From contig OZ243039.1 in assembly GCA_965212025.1 (NCBI GenBank), positions 1,798,001-1,862,000 of the forward strand: DNA of 64,000 bases, given 5' to 3'. This stretch comes from G965212025 sp965212025. GTDB taxonomy: Bacteria > Pseudomonadota > Gammaproteobacteria > Poriferisulfidales > Oxydemutatoraceae. Made by a program: the position numbers and the translations under genes. A model generated the notes under the pieces. It ran no database searches. It saw only the letters and a list, made by a program, of their open reading frames with translations, and was not told the origin of the DNA. Below, in pieces: positions 60,092 to 64,000 of this stretch. Every line of letters starts with the position of its first letter. The first letter of the stretch is position 1.

Positions 60092-61173
60092 GACCGTGAC
60101 CGCAACCCGAACCAAGGCATGGGTGACACCACCATCGCTAGCCAGGACACCAAAAGAAAAACGGCGTACAAAAACCAGACCCCCGGTGAAACCGCCAGAA
60201 CCCCCTCCCCTACCCACTTGAGTACCATCAAGGTTGTTCCCAGGCATGTCATGTAAATCAGCAAAGCGGGCAACACGTTGGCATACTGGCTGGAAGGGGG
60301 ACGCCTGATACACAAAGGTACAACCAGAAGAGCCAGAATGAGTACCAAAAGCGGGAGCGAAAACCGTCGTTGCAGTTCTGCCGCCGCTGAGGGGCTGTTG
60401 TCGTCAAGTAGCGCAGAAAGCAGCAAGGTACGTGAGCCACGAGACCTTGCCGTGATCTCTTGCTGCGGAAAAGTCAACTCCCGGGATCGGTAATACAAAA
60501 CCTTGGTCAACTCTCCACTCTTGCTTTGCTCGTAACGCTCACCGTCCTGAAAGCGAAACACGCCTTCATGGTTTTTACCGCGTGAAAAAGTTCCCTGACG
60601 AGCCGTCTCAACAACTATAAAGCTGTTGTTTTTCTCGGACACAAAAATATTTTCAAATCCGTCTCCAGAATCCTTTCTTTTCTGAGCAAAAAAGGTCAAA
60701 TCAGGCGTAGGGGCGTGAAATTCTCTTGGGGAGATAACGGAAAAATCGAGACGTTCACTGGCCTCCACTTTGAGTGCTTCGTACTGAAATCTGAAGCGCG
60801 GCATGATTTCGAATGACAGGAAAAGAATCAGCAACGCCAAAGGGATCACGAAGCGTGCCAAGGTCACGTAAATTTCCTGATAGCCGATGCCGGCATTAAA
60901 GAATCCGTAGATTTCATGATCCTGATAGAGGCGACCCAGCACCAGGACGATGGCCAGAGTTGTGGCCAAAGGGAACACCAACAGCAAAGCCTCAAAGCTG
61001 CCAAAAAACAATAAAGGAAAAAGCAAGTCCTGCGGGTAGTGCCCTTCCGCCACACCCGACAGAAAGTACACAAATTGACGACCCACAATAATCAGGAACA
61101 GAACCAGCAAGATGGCCAGGAAATTGCTGAGCAACTCGGAAAAAAAATACCTTTTAAAAGTTTGATTTTTCAT
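60088..61173 (-). CDS. lptF: LPS export permease LptF
   Basis: Partner of LptG. 361 residues with the same six-segment, jellyroll-in-the-middle layout. KRYFFSELLSNFLAILLVLFLI, FPLATTLAIVLVLGRLYQDHE, AAAELQRRFSLPLLVLILALLVVPL are family hallmarks. The start at 61173 (MKNQTFKRYFF) has GGAG 10 bases upstream; 15 codons of open frame upstream are not used. The usual divergent neighbour pepA is missing. Confidence 0.93.
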   Translation of the reverse strand: MKNQTFKRYFFSELLSNFLAILLVLFLIIVGRQFVYFLSGVAEGHYPQDLLFPLLFFGSFEALLLVFPLATTLAIVLVLGRLYQDHEIYGFFNAGIGYQEIYVTLARFVIPLALLILFLSFEIMPRFRFQYEALKVEASERLDFSVISPREFHAPTPDLTFFAQKRKDSGDGFENIFVSEKNNSFIVVETARQGTFSRGKNHEGVFRFQDGERYEQSKSGELTKVLYYRSRELTFPQQEITARSRGSRTLLLSALLDDNSPSAAAELQRRFSLPLLVLILALLVVPLCIRRPPSSQYANVLPALLIYMTCLGTTLMVLKWVGEGVLAVSPGVWFLYAVFLLVSWLAMVVSPMPWFGLRSRS

Positions 61174-61288
61174 CACTTGGGCACTCCATACCCATTCACC
61201 GTCCATGGTACGCAGCACTCAACCACAAAATCCGACCACCAAAGCAAAAAAAGCGGGTACCGGAAAATGAATCCATTCACTCATAAGC

Positions 61289-61307
61289 GGCTGCAAGAAA
61301 AGCAGCC
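61289..61307. other. Perfect hairpin between kdsB and lptF
   Basis: GGCTGC-AAGAAAA-GCAGCC, a 6-bp stem with a 7-base loop just past the kdsB stop. There is no T-run after it on the minus strand, so it is at best a partial terminator or mRNA stabiliser. Confidence 0.35.
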
Positions 61308-61312
61308 AAGCC

Positions 61313-62035
61313 TCAACGACCGATTTTCAAAAAATCCCGGGCCGCCTCCAAGTCCACCAAAGTGTCCACGCCATGAACTGACGTGTTTTCTACAACAAGG
61401 ACACGAAGGGTTTCACCATTTTCCAGGATTCTCATTTGTTCCAGCCTTTCTCGCTCCTCCAGATGAGAAACGGGCCAAGTGGCGTAGCGCCTTAACAGTG
61501 CGCAGCTATAAGCGTAGATTCCCAAATGACACAGACCGGAAAAACCCGGTTCGCGATTGTAGGGAATTGGCGAGCGGCTAAAGTACAAGGCGTTTTGGCG
61601 TCGGTCGCAAACCACCTTTACAACGTTGTCGCCCACATTCAATTGGCTCTCAATTTTCACTGCCAGTGTGGCCACCGCTTGGGTCCTTAGCATCTCACCC
61701 GCTACTGCCGCAATGTGTTCAGGTGGCAGAAAGGGCTCATCTGCCTGCAGATTCACGACACAGACTTCATCCTTCCAATGTCGCAAATTTGCAGTGATGG
61801 CTACCCGTTCCGTGCCACATTTGCACTCTCTGCCAGTCATGACAAAGTGCCCGCCAAAATCGCTCACGCAGTCCGCAATTTCCTCACTGTCCGTCGCCAC
61901 AATCACCTCCTCTGCCCCGCTTCGCAAAGCGTTCTGGTAGCCGTACCAAATCATGGGCTTGCCCCCTAAGTCACGCAATACTTTCCCTGGCAAGCGCGTT
62001 GAATCCAGACGCGCCGGTATGACGACATGAAACAA
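61313..62035 (-). CDS. kdsB: 3-deoxy-manno-octulosonate cytidylyltransferase
   Basis: Activates Kdo with CTP for lipid A-core assembly. 240 residues. PARLDSTRLPGKVLRDLGGKPMI is the nucleotide-binding start; VNLQADEPFLPPEHI, RSPIPYNR and the final VDTLVDLEAARDFL match. The start is TTG at 62035, giving MFHVVIPARLDSTRLPGK; no ATG fits. It completes the msbA-lpxK-ycaR-kdsB series but is separated from ycaR by 184 bases. Confidence 0.95.
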   Translation of the reverse strand: MFHVVIPARLDSTRLPGKVLRDLGGKPMIWYGYQNALRSGAEEVIVATDSEEIADCVSDFGGHFVMTGRECKCGTERVAITANLRHWKDEVCVVNLQADEPFLPPEHIAAVAGEMLRTQAVATLAVKIESQLNVGDNVVKVVCDRRQNALYFSRSPIPYNREPGFSGLCHLGIYAYSCALLRRYATWPVSHLEERERLEQMRILENGETLRVLVVENTSVHGVDTLVDLEAARDFLKIGR

Positions 62036-62219
62036 AAGCTTTGGGTCAGTGGTGCTAATGACTTGCCTCCCCCACCAGTTACAAGAAACCTTTCATTTAG
62101 GAAGTACTAACTGGTATATAATGGTATTTTGTCAATCCAGACCTGAGTTAACGTTCCATGAATCGTAGAGTTTCTCCGACAAGTAAGCACAAAAGTTCTG
62201 GTCTTGGCAACCGTGTGGC
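62036..62219. other. Gap between ycaR and kdsB
   Basis: 184 bases without a gene. On the minus strand a perfect TTGACA (62135-62130) stands upstream of kdsB, but nothing like a -10 follows at 16-18 bases. An AT-rich stretch (TATATAATGGTATTTT on the plus strand) lies between. A separate kdsB promoter here is likely but not resolved. Confidence 0.35.
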
Positions 62220-62429
62220 TCAAGGGGAAGATCTGAATCGCCGCCTCCAGCGATCACGCTCTTCCAGGCTGATATTTCGCGCATCTTCTGCGAGCATGAC
62301 CGGGATATCGTCTCGTATCGGATAGGCAAGGTGTGCGGACAAAGAAATCAATTCCTGTCGTTCCTCATCGTATAGCAGGGGCCCCTTGGTTACGGGGCAG
62401 ACCAGGATGTCCAGTAATCTTTTATTCAC
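62220..62429 (-). CDS. ycaR: Trm112/YcaR-family small protein
   Basis: 69 residues. MNKRLLDILVCPVTKGPLLYDE is the family start, followed by LISLSAHLAYPIRDDIPVMLAEDAR. In E. coli YcaR stands between lpxK and kdsB as here. Only one Cys remains, so the zinc site of eukaryotic Trm112 is not intact. The start is a GTG at 62429, overlapping the lpxK stop by 8 bases. The cellular role is unclear. Confidence 0.9.
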   Translation of the reverse strand: MNKRLLDILVCPVTKGPLLYDEERQELISLSAHLAYPIRDDIPVMLAEDARNISLEERDRWRRRFRSSP

Positions 62430-63420
62430 AAACGCTACCTCCGGGAATATAACTTTTCAAAAGACTTAAGAATTTATCCCTAAAATCTTGTTTTAACTCA
62501 ATTTCTACCTTTGCATACCAGAGATTCCCTGAGAAGCCTTGGCATTTCATTGCATCTTTCTGCGTCATCACAACGGCCAAAGCCTTGCTGAAAACCAGGT
62601 CTTTCTGCCTGAAACGGTGATGATCAGGAAAAGCGTGCCGTCTACATTTGGCGCCCAGTGCTGCAAGAGAGCTGAAAAAAACTTCGGGGTTGCCAATTGC
62701 TGCACAAGCGTAGATTTCCTGTCCCTCAAAAGCATCGGGCTTTAATTCCCGCCCACTTTTCAATTCTACAAAACCCGTGATTTGCAAATCCATTCGGTAG
62801 CAATTTTCCCAGCTTGCACCTTTCACCACCGTAAAATCCACAGTCCCTATTCTACTTAAAGGCTCCCTGAGCGGTCCTGCCGGCAACAGGCGCCCATTGC
62901 CAAAACCGCGCACACCGTCAACCATTAAAATCTCTATATGCCGGGGAAGTTTGCGGCGTTGAAGACCGTCGTCGGATATCACGACATCCACTCCGCTGTT
63001 CTTGAATAAGTGCCAAGCCGCACGTAAACGATCGCGGCAAATGACGACCGGACAACCTGACTCCGTGGCAAGCAGCACTGCCTCATCCCCGCAGTCCGAA
63101 GCCAAGTCATGGCTGGAAACCAAGCGCGCTTTGTTATAATCCCTTCCTCCATAGCCCCGACTGATCACACCAGGCCGAAAGCCGTTGTCTCGTAAAGTAC
63201 GGGCAAGATAGATTGCCATGGGCGTCTTCCCTGTTCCTCCTACCGTAAGATTGCCAACCACCACGACGGGAACTGGAAACGTAGCAGGCTTGACTTCGAA
63301 GCGTTCCTTGAATGAAAGTCCGAATTTGTATAAGCGAGAAAGCGGGCTGAAAACCACACTGAGAGGAGAATCTCCATACCACAACCACTCTAGAAACCTC
63401 TGCGTGAGTGACCTGTCCAC
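62422..63420 (-). CDS. lpxK: Tetraacyldisaccharide 4'-kinase
   Basis: Phosphorylates the lipid A precursor at the 4' position, on the cytoplasmic face of the inner membrane. 332 residues. The P-loop is VVVGNLTVGGTGKTPM, VISRGYGG follows, then DVVISDDGLQRRKLPRHIEI (DDGLQ motif) and GNGRLLPAGPLREPL. The start is GTG at 63420, immediately after the msbA stop. Next is ycaR. Confidence 0.96.
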   Translation of the reverse strand: MDRSLTQRFLEWLWYGDSPLSVVFSPLSRLYKFGLSFKERFEVKPATFPVPVVVVGNLTVGGTGKTPMAIYLARTLRDNGFRPGVISRGYGGRDYNKARLVSSHDLASDCGDEAVLLATESGCPVVICRDRLRAAWHLFKNSGVDVVISDDGLQRRKLPRHIEILMVDGVRGFGNGRLLPAGPLREPLSRIGTVDFTVVKGASWENCYRMDLQITGFVELKSGRELKPDAFEGQEIYACAAIGNPEVFFSSLAALGAKCRRHAFPDHHRFRQKDLVFSKALAVVMTQKDAMKCQGFSGNLWYAKVEIELKQDFRDKFLSLLKSYIPGGSVCE

Positions 63421-63423
63421 GAT

Positions 63424-64000
63424 TCAGGCGACACCATCCTCTGTGCTTCGCGCCGCATACAGCTCACTGTAGGCTCCACCCTCGCCCAGCAATTGCGAAT
63501 GAGTCCCTCGCTCAACAATTTTTCCACCTTCCAAAACCACAATCATATCGGCCCTGGCTGCCATATCAAAACGATGCGAAATGACAATGGTCGTACAGTT
63601 TTGTGACACTTCCACCAATGTTTCCCTGACGTAGTGCTCAGATATCGAATCCAGCGCCGAGGTGGCTTCGTCAAAGATCAGAATGGCTGCGCGCCTCAGC
63701 AGTGCACGCGCGATTACCACACGCTGCCGCTGCCCACCTGAAAGTTGCCAACCCTCTTTCCCCAATACGGTGTCAAAACCTTGTGGCAGGGTATCCACAA
63801 ACTCCGTGATGTGCGCCTTTTTCGCCGCTGCGTATATTTCTTCTCGCGAAACTGCCAGACCGTAACTGATGTTATTCGCCAAAGTATCACGCGCCAGTGT
63901 CGGGGATTGGGTCACGTAAGCAATACACGAGCGAATGGATCGAAGTGGAAAAGTGGAAATATCCCGCCCGTCCACCAATATCTGTCCATGAGTCGGTCGA
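63424..64000 (-). CDS. msbA: Lipid A export ABC transporter MsbA, C-terminal ATPase part (5' end outside the window)
   Basis: The open frame runs through the window edge at 64000, so the gene begins outside. Visible are ILVDGRDISTFPLRSIRS, the Q-loop AYVTQSPTLARDTLANNI, signature LSGGQRQRVVIARALLR, Walker B AILIFDEATSALD and the switch His in VISHRF. These match the nucleotide-binding domain of MsbA, which flips lipid A across the inner membrane. It is directly followed by lpxK, the usual operon. Confidence 0.9.
   Translation of the reverse strand, partial: RPTHGQILVDGRDISTFPLRSIRSCIAYVTQSPTLARDTLANNISYGLAVSREEIYAAAKKAHITEFVDTLPQGFDTVLGKEGWQLSGGQRQRVVIARALLRRAAILIFDEATSALDSISEHYVRETLVEVSQNCTTIVISHRFDMAARADMIVVLEGGKIVERGTHSQLLGEGGAYSELYAARSTEDGVA

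Noticed and set aside
62107..62135. Complete sigma-70 promoter for kdsB
   Set aside because: TTGACA is perfect, but the hexamer at 17 bases (AGTTAG) does not resemble a -10 box, so only the gap as a whole is reported.

Overview
The window is a 64 kb stretch of a Gram-negative, gammaproteobacterium-like chromosome of roughly 50% G+C by eye, made up almost entirely of core genes. Gene order matches gammaproteobacterial blocks: a YafS-like methyltransferase, rnhA and dnaQ; the rib cluster with nusB, thiL and pgpA; clpS-clpA with infA; fabD-fabG-acpP-fabF-pabC-mltG-tmk-holB; xerD-dsbC; lptF-lptG; and msbA-lpxK-ycaR-kdsB. A flavocytochrome c sulfide dehydrogenase (fccA-fccB) indicates sulfide oxidation, and the LPS genes indicate an outer membrane. 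Several decayed gene remnants, many small tandem duplications and one very large orphan protein suggest a sulfur-oxidising lineage with a loosely kept genome, possibly host-associated. That lifestyle is an inference.

Layout. 1-3.4 kb: peptide ABC ATPase (cut by the window edge), methyltransferase, rnhA, dnaQ, tRNA-Ile(GAT). 3.9-6.8 kb: msrP-msrQ (periplasmic methionine sulfoxide repair) and glyA. 6.9-14.2 kb: riboflavin operon ribD, an HslV-like hydrolase, ribE, ribBA, ribH, then a nusB-thiL gene fusion, pgpA and gltX. 14.5-23.2 kb, minus strand: birA-coaX, then fccA-fccB-mfd-csiV, with four tandem copies of the coaX 3' end in between. 23.3-29.7 kb, plus strand: glnS, rpoD (with an internal 27-bp minisatellite), clpS, clpA, convergent with infA. 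30.3-37.4 kb: fatty-acid cluster running into pabC, mltG, tmk, holB. 37.4-40.7 kb, minus: a class V aminotransferase, a fumarylacetoacetase-family protein, dusA. 40.8-42.5 kb: a YadG/YadH-type ABC exporter. 42.6-53.0 kb, minus: nagZ, a 999-residue orphan protein, efp, parC, a HAD phosphatase, parE. 53.3-56.7 kb: an AddA/RecB-like helicase-nuclease. 56.8-64 kb: dsbC, xerD, an RDD protein, lptG, lptF, kdsB, ycaR, lpxK, msbA (cut by the window edge).

Most genes sit in tight, often ATGA-overlapping operons, so the interesting signals lie in exceptions. Tandem duplications that carry a gene's own stop codon lie just downstream of four genes (coaX, infA, the RDD gene, acpP). Four decayed copies of one dispersed element carry GxxExxY-family protein fragments and a recurring AACCGCGAAA-type end motif. 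TTG start codons are frequent (msrQ, ribE, fccA, coaX, fabF, efp, kdsB). No intact transposase, prophage, CRISPR array or rRNA gene is visible.

Start sites were chosen by family alignment and Shine-Dalgarno spacing, so several differ from the longest open frame. All family assignments come from motif and sequence recognition, not from a database search.
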